Origin: an uncultured Erysipelotrichaceae bacterium | GTDB lineage: Bacteria > Bacillota_I > Bacilli_A > Erysipelotrichales > Coprobacillaceae | Length of the DNA stretch: 6,581 bases | Direction of reading: 5' to 3' | Assembly (NCBI GenBank): GCA_937917505.1 | Contig: CALDMQ010000209.1 | Coordinates: 1-6,581 of the forward strand | Shown here: one piece after another, positions 1-5,560 of the stretch | Layout of the letters: every line of letters begins with the position of its first letter | Position numbering within the stretch: the stretch's first letter is position 1 | Made by a program: the position numbers and the translations under genes | Notes under the pieces: model-generated | What the model was told of the DNA's origin: nothing | Databases searched by the model: none | The model's input: the letters and a program-made list of their open reading frames with translations, nothing else

Positions 1-2
1 AT

Positions 3-725
3 ACAAGAGATAGAGTTTTATATGGTGATGATAATCTTGATGTTAATCAAGTTATAACATGTTGGGTAGCAACAATTGACGTTATTAAAGAAGCTAAAAA
101 AAGAAACTGTCATTTTATTATTAGTCATGAAAATCCTTTTTATCTCGCATCGACTTCGCTTCATTCAACACTGATAAAAGCACAAGAAGAAAAAATGTCT
201 TTATTAAAAGATAATAGAATCACCATATATAGATGCCATGATTTATGGGATTTATATCCAGAGTATGGTGTAAGAGATCGTTGGGCAAGAACATTACAAC
301 TTTCTTTTGAAGAAGCAATTCCTCACAGTTTTTTTAGAGTTGCTTATGATGTAGATATGACTGTAGAAGAATTAGCGCATCATGTGAATACTTGTATTCA
401 AGATTTAGGACAAATAGGAATTCAAGTTATTGGTGATTTGAAAAAGAAGGTGAATCGTTTGGCGATTGGAACAGGTGCATGCACAGATGTGTTTTCTATG
501 AATGAACATCATGTAGATGCATGTTTGGTCAGTGATGATGGTATTAACAATTGGGTTGGAGTACAATGGGCAATGGATCATCATATACCTTTGATTGTTG
601 TTAATCATATGACATGTGAAGCACCCGGAATGAAAGGACTTCAGGAATACTTAACAAAAGAGTTCCCAGATATCAAAGTAGAATTTTTAGATAATGATTA
701 TGGGATTTATCATATACAAAAATAG
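3..725 (+). CDS. Nif3-like dinuclear metal-centre protein (5' partial)
   Basis: The reading frame is open from the left edge, so the true start lies outside the window; 240 codons are visible. The ATG at 195 is internal, because conserved Nif3 sequence runs in the same frame upstream of it. The Nif3/YbgI/YqfO family forms hexamers with a two-metal site; its cellular reaction is not firmly established. Numbering visible residues from base 3, candidate metal ligands are H42-E43 in ISHENPFY, an aspartate in CHDLWD (79-83), and H202/E206 in the C-terminal HMTCE motif followed by G and KGL. A GTGACTDV glycine-rich turn and the SDDGINNW segment are typical of the Nif3 branch with HE in place of the usual HH. 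Roughly 20-25 N-terminal residues seem to be missing. The gene ends at a terminator shared with the convergent RpiR gene. Family assignment is secure; the physiological role is unknown. Confidence 0.88.
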   Translation, partial: TRDRVLYGDDNLDVNQVITCWVATIDVIKEAKKRNCHFIISHENPFYLASTSLHSTLIKAQEEKMSLLKDNRITIYRCHDLWDLYPEYGVRDRWARTLQLSFEEAIPHSFFRVAYDVDMTVEELAHHVNTCIQDLGQIGIQVIGDLKKKVNRLAIGTGACTDVFSMNEHHVDACLVSDDGINNWVGVQWAMDHHIPLIVVNHMTCEAPGMKGLQEYLTKEFPDIKVEFLDNDYGIYHIQK

Positions 726-753
726 ACTTCATAATGATAATTGAAGTCTATTT
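720..753. terminator. Bidirectional rho-independent terminator between nif3-like gene and rpiR-type gene
   Basis: A perfect 12-bp inverted repeat (720-731 with 742-753) encloses a 10-base loop. On the plus strand it runs into a T-rich tract (TTTATTTTC). On the minus strand the stem ends in a TTTTT run. It therefore serves both convergent genes. The TAG of the Nif3-like gene (723-725) and the TAG of the regulator (CTA at 748-750) sit at mirrored positions in the two arms. Confidence 0.85.
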
Positions 754-1530
754 ATTTTCTAGGTATAAGCCATAATAGTATGAAATGATTTCAGCAAAGA
801 AGTAAAGTGTTGTACGATTATCTAATTGTTTTAATTCTTTAGAATTTTCTAAAGGTACAATGTTAGATGGTAAAAAGAAATTCATTTGTGAATATTTATT
901 TAAAGAGGTATCTTGATTCATAGATATTAAAACAACATATGCTCCTTTTAATCGAGCTTTTTTTAATAATTGCAAGTAAGTTTCTTCTGATCCAGAGACA
1001 CTGAATATAATTAACAAATGCTCTTTGTCAAGACAGTTTTCTAAATATATGAACTGAACATCATCGGTCACAAATTCAAAAAAACGATTATGAGAATATA
1101 AAGAATAAACAAGTTGTTTTGCACAAAATGCAGAATTTCCTATACCTAAAACTTTTACATAAGAGTATGTATCAAACAATTGAACAAGTTGTTTTAATTG
1201 ATCATCAAAATCAAGATTTCCTAAAGCATTAATTGTGAGTTGGAAAGATTGGGATACGTAAAATAAAGTGCTTTGGTTTTGGCTGATAGCAGGCTTATTA
1301 AGTAAATTTTTATATTCTTCTATAGCATATTTAAATTCACTATAACCTCTGTACTGTAATTTTTTTGCAAATCTTAACATTGCGGATTTTGAAGTTTGGC
1401 ACAAATTACCTGCTTCAATAATAGAATGTTCTATAATTATTTCTGGGTTGTCTAATATTTTCGTACATATTTTCTTTTCTGTAGGTGTTAGTGATGTATA
1501 ATAAATAGATATTTTTTCTTTAAAATTCAT
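748..1530 (-). CDS. MurR/RpiR-family transcriptional regulator (HTH + SIS)
   Basis: The product is 260 aa, close to the usual size of the family. Residues about 1-77 form the RpiR-type helix-turn-helix domain (SLTPTEKKICTKILDNPE, then SKSAMLRFAKKLQYRGYSEFK). Residues about 105-230 form a SIS sugar-phosphate-binding domain, with the GIGNSAFCAKQL loop and the FSVSGSEETYLQLL segment that normally contacts the sugar phosphate. Such proteins repress or activate sugar, amino-sugar or cell-wall-sugar catabolic genes in response to a phosphosugar. The start is fixed by AGGAGG (1538-1543 on the complementary strand) seven bases before the ATG. It is transcribed alone and converges on the Nif3-like gene; no transporter or sugar enzyme lies in the window, so ligand and regulon cannot be named. 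Family sure, specificity unknown. Confidence 0.9.
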   Translation of the reverse strand: MNFKEKISIYYTSLTPTEKKICTKILDNPEIIIEHSIIEAGNLCQTSKSAMLRFAKKLQYRGYSEFKYAIEEYKNLLNKPAISQNQSTLFYVSQSFQLTINALGNLDFDDQLKQLVQLFDTYSYVKVLGIGNSAFCAKQLVYSLYSHNRFFEFVTDDVQFIYLENCLDKEHLLIIFSVSGSEETYLQLLKKARLKGAYVVLISMNQDTSLNKYSQMNFFLPSNIVPLENSKELKQLDNRTTLYFFAEIISYYYGLYLENK

Positions 1531-1556
1531 AGGATAACCTCCTGTTTATTATTTTT

Positions 1557-1562
1557 ATTATA
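1557..1562 (-). promoter_or_regulatory. Probable -10 element of the RpiR-type gene
   Basis: On the minus strand a perfect TATAAT (complement of 1557-1562) lies 26 bases before the ATG and just upstream of the Shine-Dalgarno site. The region 17 bases further upstream reads TTTCCT, a poor -35 match, so activity may be weak or activator-dependent. The leader would be only about 20 bases. Confidence 0.45.
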
Positions 1563-1593
1563 CAATGTGAGTATAAGAAAGGAAATGATTTTT

Positions 1594-1634
1594 AAAAAGA
1601 AAAATGAAGGAAATCATTAGACCTCCTTCATTTT
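1594..1634 (-). terminator. Hairpin with leftward U-rich tail
   Basis: The arms 1601-1611 (AAAATGAAGGA) and 1624-1634 are perfectly complementary over 11 bp around a 12-base loop. Read leftward, the hairpin is followed by a T-rich run (TTTTTCTTTTT, complement of 1594-1604), as in a rho-independent terminator. Read rightward, the tail (CTTTAGG) is a poor U-tract. No leftward protein gene ends here, so it may terminate a small RNA, stop antisense transcription from the dusB side, or insulate the rpiR promoter. Confidence 0.5.
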
Positions 1635-1665
1635 CTTTAGGATTTACCAATATTAGGAATATAAC

Positions 1666-1730
1666 TATAGATAACTTACATCTATTTTAATGGGGAGGAA
1701 AAATAGAGGGGAAAGTGTAAGTTATCTGTA
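1666..1730. other. Two-part long hairpin in the rpiR-dusB intergenic gap
   Basis: Outer arms 1666-1680 and 1716-1730 pair over 15 bp (12 bp perfect, AGATAACTTACA with its complement, then one G.T and two more pairs). Directly stacked inside, 1681-1688 (TCTATTTT) pairs perfectly with 1700-1707. An 11-base apical loop (AATGGGGAGGA) and an 8-base one-sided bulge (GGGGAAAG) remain unpaired. On the plus strand the unpaired parts are purine-rich and Shine-Dalgarno-like; on the minus strand they are TCCTCCCC and CTTTCCCC. No known riboswitch class is recognised. It lies between two divergent promoters and may be RNA structure or a protein-binding inverted repeat. Confidence 0.55.
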
Positions 1731-1797
1731 TATATCATTGCCTACTTTTTGAGGATTATACAAAAAATATAAACTTTTTTTTAGAATAAAATTATGT

Positions 1798-1803
1798 TAT
1801 ATT
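1798..1803 (+). promoter_or_regulatory. Possible extended -10 of dusB
   Basis: TGTTATATT (1795-1803) matches an extended -10 (TG-N-TATATT). Only a T-run lies at the -35 position. Transcription would begin near 1810, leaving about ten bases before the preferred ATG at 1821, just enough to include GGTG. No better promoter is visible in the gap, but this one is weak. Confidence 0.3.
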
Positions 1804-1820
1804 GTGTAGTGGTGAAAAGT

Positions 1821-2819
1821 ATGAAAATAGGAAATGTTGAAATTAAAAATAGAATTATTATGGCACCAATGGCTGGTATTACGAATGTTGCATTTCGTAA
1901 GATTATTAAAGAGTTTGGTGCAGGATTAGTTGTTAGTGAAATGGTTAGTGATAAAGCTTTATGTTATGGTAACCAAAAGACAATAGATATGTTAAAGATT
2001 GATGAAGATGAGCATCCAGTGAGTATTCAAATCTTTGGTGGAGATGTAGAATCTATGGTGACTGCTGCTAAGTTTGTCAATGAACATTCTAATTGTGATA
2101 TTATTGATATTAATATGGGTTGTCCTGTAAATAAGGTGTTAAAAGCACATGCTGGAAGTTATTTATTACAATATCCTGATTTGGTTTATGATATTGTGAA
2201 AAATGTTGTAGAAGCTGTGGATATACCTGTCACAGTGAAGATTAGAATTGGTTATGATGTTAATTCTATTAACTGTGTTGAGATTGCAAAGTTGATTGAA
2301 AAAGCAGGAGCAAGTGCTATTGCTGTTCATGGGAGAACACGTTCACAAATGTATGAAGGTCATGCAGATTGGTCATATATTAAACAAGTGAAAGAAGCAG
2401 TATCTATTCCGGTTATTGGGAATGGGGATGTTAAAACTGCTCTAGATGCGAAGCGTATGTTAGAAGAGACAGGTTGTGATGCAGTGATGGTAGGACGTGC
2501 AGCGCTTGGGAATCCTTGGGTGATTAAACAAATGGTTGCCTATGTAGAAAATGGGGAGTTATTAGAAGAACCTTCGGCTGATGAGAAAATGGATCAATGT
2601 CTAGAACATGCGCAAAGACTTATTCATATGGAAGGTGAGAAGAACGCAATTAGACAAATGCGTGGTCATGCACCTTGGTATATTAAAGGGTTAAAGTCTT
2701 CGAGTGTTATAAAAAATCATTTGTCTAAGATTGATACATATGAACAGTTGAAAGATATTTTAGAGAAGTATCGTCATTATTTACATACTGGGGATAAAGG
2801 TTTTTTTGACAATGAATAA
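1821..2819 (+). CDS. dusB: tRNA-dihydrouridine synthase, DusB type
   Basis: This FMN-dependent enzyme reduces specific uridines in tRNA D-loops to dihydrouridine with NADPH. From the ATG at 1821 the product is 332 aa, normal for DusB. Visible signatures are MAPMAGITNVAFR (about 14-26), QIFGGD (70-75), NMGCPVNKV with catalytic Cys101, VTVKIRIG with Lys140, the HGRTRSQMYEGHADW motif (170-184), and phosphate-binding IGNGDV and MVGRAALGNPW (about 199-233). The C-terminal RQMRGHAPWYIKGL helix contacts tRNA in relatives. The 1821 start is preferred because the family begins MKIGN-like there. An in-frame ATG at 1794 adds nine unrelated residues and has no ribosome-binding site. Upstream lies only GGTG, a weak site. 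It precedes lysS, as dusB (yacF) does in Bacillus subtilis, and no terminator separates it from the lysS leader. Confidence 0.95.
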   Translation: MKIGNVEIKNRIIMAPMAGITNVAFRKIIKEFGAGLVVSEMVSDKALCYGNQKTIDMLKIDEDEHPVSIQIFGGDVESMVTAAKFVNEHSNCDIIDINMGCPVNKVLKAHAGSYLLQYPDLVYDIVKNVVEAVDIPVTVKIRIGYDVNSINCVEIAKLIEKAGASAIAVHGRTRSQMYEGHADWSYIKQVKEAVSIPVIGNGDVKTALDAKRMLEETGCDAVMVGRAALGNPWVIKQMVAYVENGELLEEPSADEKMDQCLEHAQRLIHMEGEKNAIRQMRGHAPWYIKGLKSSSVIKNHLSKIDTYEQLKDILEKYRHYLHTGDKGFFDNE

Positions 2820-2829
2820 AAGTGATGTA

Positions 2830-2858
2830 TTGACAAGAAATGTATTTATTTATATAAT
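2830..2858 (+). promoter_or_regulatory. SigA-type promoter of the lysS T-box leader
   Basis: TTGACA (2830-2835) and TATAAT (2853-2858) are both perfect consensus, 17 bases apart. Transcription should begin around 2865. The -35 element starts ten bases after the dusB stop codon. A strong constitutive promoter is what one expects where the T-box does the regulating. Confidence 0.92.
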
Positions 2859-2864
2859 ACAAAA

Positions 2865-3121
2865 CGTATAGAAAAAAAGGCGATGAATAGAGAAGTAATT
2901 GTTTTGATGTATGACTAGAGAGTCCTGTTGGTGGAAATGGATGATAATAGAAACAATGAATAAAGACTAGGAGCCGTATTTTGGATCAAATGTGATAAAA
3001 TAACGTAAGCCACGTTACAGGCGAAACTCTGTTAGGAGTGAATAAGGTTGTTATAGTGATATAACAACGAATTAGGGTGGTAACACGATACTCTCGTCCC
3101 TTGAGGATAGAGAGTTTTTTA
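2865..3121 (+). promoter_or_regulatory. T-box riboswitch, lysine specifier (AAA)
   Basis: All T-box parts can be placed. Stem I base: GGC 2879-2881 with GCC 2973-2975; GA-rich K-turn-like elements (GATGAA 2882-2887, GGA 2970-2972); upper stem ATTGTTT 2898-2904 with AAACAAT 2951-2957. The specifier loop has AGTA on its 5' side and GAA-T-AAA-G on its 3' side, so the codon is AAA (2962-2964), Lys; a one-base shift gives AAG, also Lys. Stem II: TAACGT/ACGTTA (3001-3017), whose GCC loop can pair with GGC 3020-3022 as a pseudoknot. Stem III: GTTGTTATA/TATAACAAC (3047-3068). T-box core AGGGTGGTAACACG (3074-3087), where TGGT complements an ACCA tRNA end. Antiterminator pairing: AGGG with CCCT (3098-3101) and ACG with CGT (3095-3097). 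Uncharged tRNA-Lys should stabilise the antiterminator and switch lysS on. Confidence 0.95.
3090..3121 (+). terminator. T-box intrinsic terminator (attenuator)
   Basis: ACTCTC (3090-3095) pairs with GAGAGT (3110-3115), then TCC (3097-3099) with GGA (3105-3107) across a small internal loop, followed by a T-run (3115-3120). It shares CGTCCC with the antiterminator, so the two folds exclude each other. It would also stop read-through transcripts from dusB when tRNA-Lys is charged. Confidence 0.88.
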
Positions 3122-3137
3122 TTTGGAAAGGAGAACT

Positions 3138-4631
3138 ATGATGGAAGAAAGACAATTTAATGAACAAGAGTTAGTACGTAGAGAAAAGTTAGAGTTTTTA
3201 AGAGAAAGGGGAATTGACCCTTTTGGACAAAGATTTGATGTTACTCATTATTCTTCACAAATTAAAGAAGAATATGCTGGTAAGACACATGAAGAATTAG
3301 AAGAAATGGCTGTTGAAGTAAGAATTGCTGGTCGTATTATGACAAAACGTCGTAAGGGTAAAGTGTGTTTTATGCATATTCAAGATAGAGATGGGCAAAT
3401 TCAAATTTATGTAAGAAAAGATGTTATTGGTGAAGATGATTATGAAGTTTTAATTAAGAGTGATATTGGTGATATTATTGGTATTATTGGTCAAGTATTT
3501 GTAACAAATACTGGAGAATTATCTGTAAAAGCTGAACAATATATTCACTTAACAAAAGCATTACGTCCTTTACCTGAAAAATTCCATGGTTTAAGTGATG
3601 TAGAAGAAAGATACAGAAGACGTTATGTGGATTTAATTATGAATGAAGAAGCAAGAAAGATTGCCTTTGCAAGACCTAAGATTATTAGATCTATTCAAAA
3701 TTATCTTGATGAAAGAGGATATGTAGAAGTAGAAACACCGGTATTAAATCCTATTTTAGGTGGAGCTGCTGCTAGACCATTTGTGACTCATCATAATACT
3801 TTAGACACTGATTTTTATTTAAGAATTGCAACTGAATTATCTTTAAAGAGATTAATTGTAGGTGGAATGGATGCAGTTTACGAAATTGGGCGTTTATTTA
3901 GAAATGAAGGAATGGATAGAACACATAATCCTGAATTTACTACAATTGAAGTATATAAAGCATTTAGTGATCTTGAAGGGATGATGGATTTAACAGAAGG
4001 AATTATTTCTAATGCGGCTATGAAAGTTTGTGGTACTTATGATATTGAATATAAGGGTCATAAGATTTCATTAGCACCAGGATTTAAACGTATTACTATG
4101 ACTGATGCAATTAAAGAACAAACTGGAATTGATTTTACAAGTAATATGACATTAGATGAAGTTAAAGAATTAGCTAAAGAACATCATATTGAAATTGAGG
4201 CTCATTTTGAATATGGTCATATTATTAATGCATTCTTTGAAAAATATGTAGAAGAAACAATTGTAGAACCTACATTCGTATATGGTCACCCTGTTGAAAT
4301 TTCTCCTCTAGCAAGAAAGTATCCAGAAGATCCACGTTTTACACAAAGATTTGAATTATTTATTTGTGGAAATGAATATGCAAATTCATTTAATGAATTA
4401 AATGATCCAGATGATCAATATGAAAGATTTGCTAATCAATTAAAAGAAAAAGAACTTGGAAATGATGAAGCTAATGAAATGGATTTAGATTATGTAGAGG
4501 CTTTAGAATACGGATTACCACCAACAGGTGGAATGGGTATGGGGATTGATAGACTTGTTATGTTATTAACTGGTCAAGAAAGTATCCAAGAAGTTATCTT
4601 ATTCCCTCAGATGAAACCAAGAAATAAATAG
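3138..4631 (+). CDS. lysS: Lysyl-tRNA synthetase, class II
   Basis: It attaches lysine to tRNA-Lys using ATP, as a cytoplasmic homodimer. The product is 497 aa, normal for bacterial LysRS. The N-terminal OB-fold anticodon-binding domain spans about residues 60-150 (IAGRIMTKRRKGKVCFMHIQ, GELSVKAE). The class II catalytic core follows: the RYRRRYVDLIMN entry, motif 2 around 254-273 (FRNEGMDRTHNPEFTTIEVY), and motif 3 around 465-477 (GMGMGIDRLVMLL), ending LFPQMKPRNK. The RBS AAAGGAG (3127-3133) fits ATG 3138 (4-base gap) and, rather better, ATG 3141 (7-base gap, 496 aa). A TTG at 3123 overlaps the RBS and is not a start. It is controlled by the lysine T-box immediately upstream and followed by its own terminator. 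Confidence 0.97.
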   Translation: MMEERQFNEQELVRREKLEFLRERGIDPFGQRFDVTHYSSQIKEEYAGKTHEELEEMAVEVRIAGRIMTKRRKGKVCFMHIQDRDGQIQIYVRKDVIGEDDYEVLIKSDIGDIIGIIGQVFVTNTGELSVKAEQYIHLTKALRPLPEKFHGLSDVEERYRRRYVDLIMNEEARKIAFARPKIIRSIQNYLDERGYVEVETPVLNPILGGAAARPFVTHHNTLDTDFYLRIATELSLKRLIVGGMDAVYEIGRLFRNEGMDRTHNPEFTTIEVYKAFSDLEGMMDLTEGIISNAAMKVCGTYDIEYKGHKISLAPGFKRITMTDAIKEQTGIDFTSNMTLDEVKELAKEHHIEIEAHFEYGHIINAFFEKYVEETIVEPTFVYGHPVEISPLARKYPEDPRFTQRFELFICGNEYANSFNELNDPDDQYERFANQLKEKELGNDEANEMDLDYVEALEYGLPPTGGMGMGIDRLVMLLTGQESIQEVILFPQMKPRNK

Positions 4632-4640
4632 AGATAAAAT

Positions 4641-4713
4641 AAAAGCATAATATTCTTAAATCATAAAGTGATATTTAATAGCTTTATGGTTTTTAGAAGA
4701 TTATGCTTTTTTT
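4641..4713 (+). terminator. Rho-independent terminator of lysS
   Basis: AAAAGCATAAT (4641-4651) pairs perfectly with 4700-4710. An inner stem CATAAAG (4662-4668) with CTTTATG (4682-4688) extends the hairpin across small internal loops, and a run of seven Ts (4707-4713) follows. It begins about ten bases after the lysS stop. Confidence 0.9.
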
Positions 4714-4729
4714 GTATAAAAATATATAA

Positions 4730-4832
4730 TTACATTTTATTTACTTGTTTTATGTTTGTATTGACATTGCCAAGATAGAATTTACAATGTAAGTAAATAA
4801 CTGTAAAAATCAAAAAATACAGTTAATTACTG
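4730..4832. repeat. Three copies of a 16-base motif around the abiE-type promoter (candidate operator)
   Basis: Copy 1 (4730-4746) is TTACATTTTATTTACTT. Copy 2 (4791-4806), on the opposite strand, reads TTACAGTTATTTACTT when complemented, so copies 1 and 2 form an inverted repeat flanking the promoter with a perfect 10-bp core (4737-4746 and 4791-4800). Copy 3 (4817-4832), ATACAGTTAATTACTG, agrees with copy 2 at 13 of 16 positions, and together they could form a hairpin (4793-4796 and 4798-4805 with 4818-4825 and 4827-4830). A further small palindrome TTACA-A-TGTAA (4782-4792) overlaps the -10. Known AbiEi antitoxins repress their own promoter through inverted repeats; an operator role here is inferred. 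Confidence 0.5.
4761..4788 (+). promoter_or_regulatory. Promoter upstream of the AbiEi-like ORF
   Basis: TTGACA (4761-4766) is perfect, and TACAAT (4783-4788) is one mismatch from consensus, at 16-base spacing. Transcription should begin near 4795, giving a leader of about 80 bases that starts inside the second copy of the repeated motif. Confidence 0.72.
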
Positions 4833-4876
4833 ACGTAGGTGTATACCTGTAATATTCGTATTTTCAGTGTATTGAA

Positions 4877-5392
4877 ATGTTTGGTACAGATAGAAAAATA
4901 AAACAAGCAATAGACAATGAACAAATATTTAAAATTGAAAAAAGGATTTATTCAGATACAAAATATGTGTCTGAATTGGCAATTATTTCTATGAAATATC
5001 CAAATGCTATTTTTACATTGAACAGCGCTTTTTACTATCATGGATTAACCGATGTCATTCCAGATTTGTATTTTTTAGCAACCTCTAAAGAAATCACAAA
5101 AATACGAGATAAAAGGGTTAAACAAAAATTTGAAAATAGTAAAGAATTAAATTTAGGTGTTATTAAAATGAGTTATAACAATGTGGAAATAAAAATATAT
5201 AATAAAGAACGAATGTTAATAGAACTAATACGTAACAAAAATAACCTGCCATTTGATTACTATAAAGAGATTTTACTCAATTATAGAAAAATTATTAGTG
5301 AATTAGATATTCAAACTATTCAAGAATATGCATATGTCTTGCCAAAAACAAATAAAGTATTAGAAACTTTGCAATTGGAGATATTGCAATGA
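4877..5392 (+). CDS. AbiEi-like type IV antitoxin, N-terminally reduced, probably decaying
   Basis: The 171-aa product resembles the AbiEi antitoxin family, whose members couple an N-terminal winged helix to a C-terminal domain, repress their own operon and neutralise an AbiEii nucleotidyltransferase toxin. Visible signs are the wing-like KIKQAIDNEQIFKIEKRIYS (about 7-26), the AIFTLNSAFYYHGLTDVIP segment (about 44-62), and the VEIKIYNKERMLIELIR motif followed by LPFDYYKEILLNYRK (about 105-140). Most relatives carry another 20 or so residues of helix-turn-helix at the front. Here a TAA at 4850-4852 closes the frame upstream, and no Shine-Dalgarno site precedes the only usable ATG. It is intact from 4877 to its stop and overlaps the next remnant by ATGA. 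Family assignment rests on recognised motifs only. It may be an orphan antitoxin or a pseudogene lacking its 5' end. Confidence 0.7.
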   Translation: MFGTDRKIKQAIDNEQIFKIEKRIYSDTKYVSELAIISMKYPNAIFTLNSAFYYHGLTDVIPDLYFLATSKEITKIRDKRVKQKFENSKELNLGVIKMSYNNVEIKIYNKERMLIELIRNKNNLPFDYYKEILLNYRKIISELDIQTIQEYAYVLPKTNKVLETLQLEILQ

Positions 5393-5530
5393 TTAATTTT
5401 TTAGAATTGATAGAGAATGAAAAAACAGAAAGGTTATAGTGAGGTTGATGTAGGTGTAAAAGTATATCAAGATTTATGCCGCAAAAAGATAAGTTCATGC
5501 CTAACATATTGTGTTATGTTTTTTTCTTAA
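5389..5530 (+). pseudogene. AbiEii-like nucleotidyltransferase toxin remnant (frameshifted, truncated)
   Basis: ATG 5389 overlaps the antitoxin stop in ATGA, the usual AbiE coupling. The frame reads MINFLELIENEKTERL and stops at TAG 5437-5439. Dropping one A from the six-A run at 5420-5425 gives MINFLELIENEK, then QKGYSEVDVGVKVYQDLCRK. This matches the KGYSE...KVCQDI-type opening common in Firmicute AbiEii proteins, as I recall the family. The restored frame ends at TAA 5528-5530 after about 45 codons, against nearly 300 for a complete toxin. The nucleotidyltransferase core is gone, so no toxin activity is expected. The last ten or so codons (after about 5500) look unrelated and may lie past a deletion junction. 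Confidence 0.65.
5502..5526 (+). terminator. Weak AT-rich hairpin and T-run after the toxin remnant
   Basis: AACATA (5503-5508) pairs with TATGTT (5515-5520); TAACA (5502-5506) with TGTTA (5512-5516) is an alternative. A T-run follows (5519-5525). The stem is short and AT-only apart from one pair, so termination is probably inefficient. Confidence 0.35.
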
Positions 5531-5531
5531 A

Positions 5532-5537
5532 TATAAT
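5532..5537 (+). promoter_or_regulatory. Possible -10 for the membrane protein/LytTR pair
   Basis: A perfect TATAAT lies 23 bases before the ATG. TTGTGT (5509-5514), 17 bases upstream, is a half-match to the -35. A start near 5544 would give a leader of about 17 bases beginning at the Shine-Dalgarno site. Read-through from the upstream promoter is an alternative. Confidence 0.45.
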
Positions 5538-5560
5538 GGATGTGTAAGGAGGGGTAAATT

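Larger units (their letters stand above)
1594..1748 (-). ncRNA. Candidate small leftward RNA (speculative)
   Basis: On the minus strand, TATAAT (complement of 1755-1760) could start a transcript near 1748. It would carry the 1666-1730 hairpin with C-rich unpaired segments (TCCTCCCC, CTTTCCCC) and end at the hairpin plus U-tract at 1594-1634, giving about 155 nt. C-rich loops are used by several Firmicute small RNAs to pair with Shine-Dalgarno sequences. Against it, no -35 element is visible at the right distance. This is inference from layout only. Confidence 0.22.

Noticed and set aside
405..608. 67-codon minus-strand ORF
   Set aside because: It lies antisense inside the conserved Nif3 coding region, has no ribosome-binding site or recognisable motif, and is best explained as a shadow frame.
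1558..1617. 19-codon minus-strand ORF (MISFIFLFKN...) with GGAGG five bases before its ATG
   Set aside because: The Shine-Dalgarno-like GGAGG and the start lie within the 1594-1634 hairpin and its stop overlaps the rpiR -10 element. Too short and AT-biased to support without conservation.
1794..1820. Upstream in-frame ATG extending dusB by nine residues
   Set aside because: No ribosome-binding site, non-conserved residues (LYCVVVKS), and overlap with the best candidate -10 element; ATG 1821 matches the usual DusB N terminus.
3123..3137. TTG start extending lysS by five residues
   Set aside because: The TTG overlaps the Shine-Dalgarno AAAGGAG that serves ATG 3138/3141 and adjoins the T-box terminator T-run.
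4835..5458. Nine-base direct repeat GTAGGTGTA at 4835-4843 and 5450-5458, considered as an insertion or deletion footprint
   Set aside because: A 9-base match is expected by chance many times in a window of this size, and nothing else marks either site as a junction.
5316..5507. 63-codon minus-strand ORF
   Set aside because: It is antisense to the antitoxin 3' end and toxin remnant, shows no family motif and has no convincing start signal; the plus-strand AbiE reading explains the region better.
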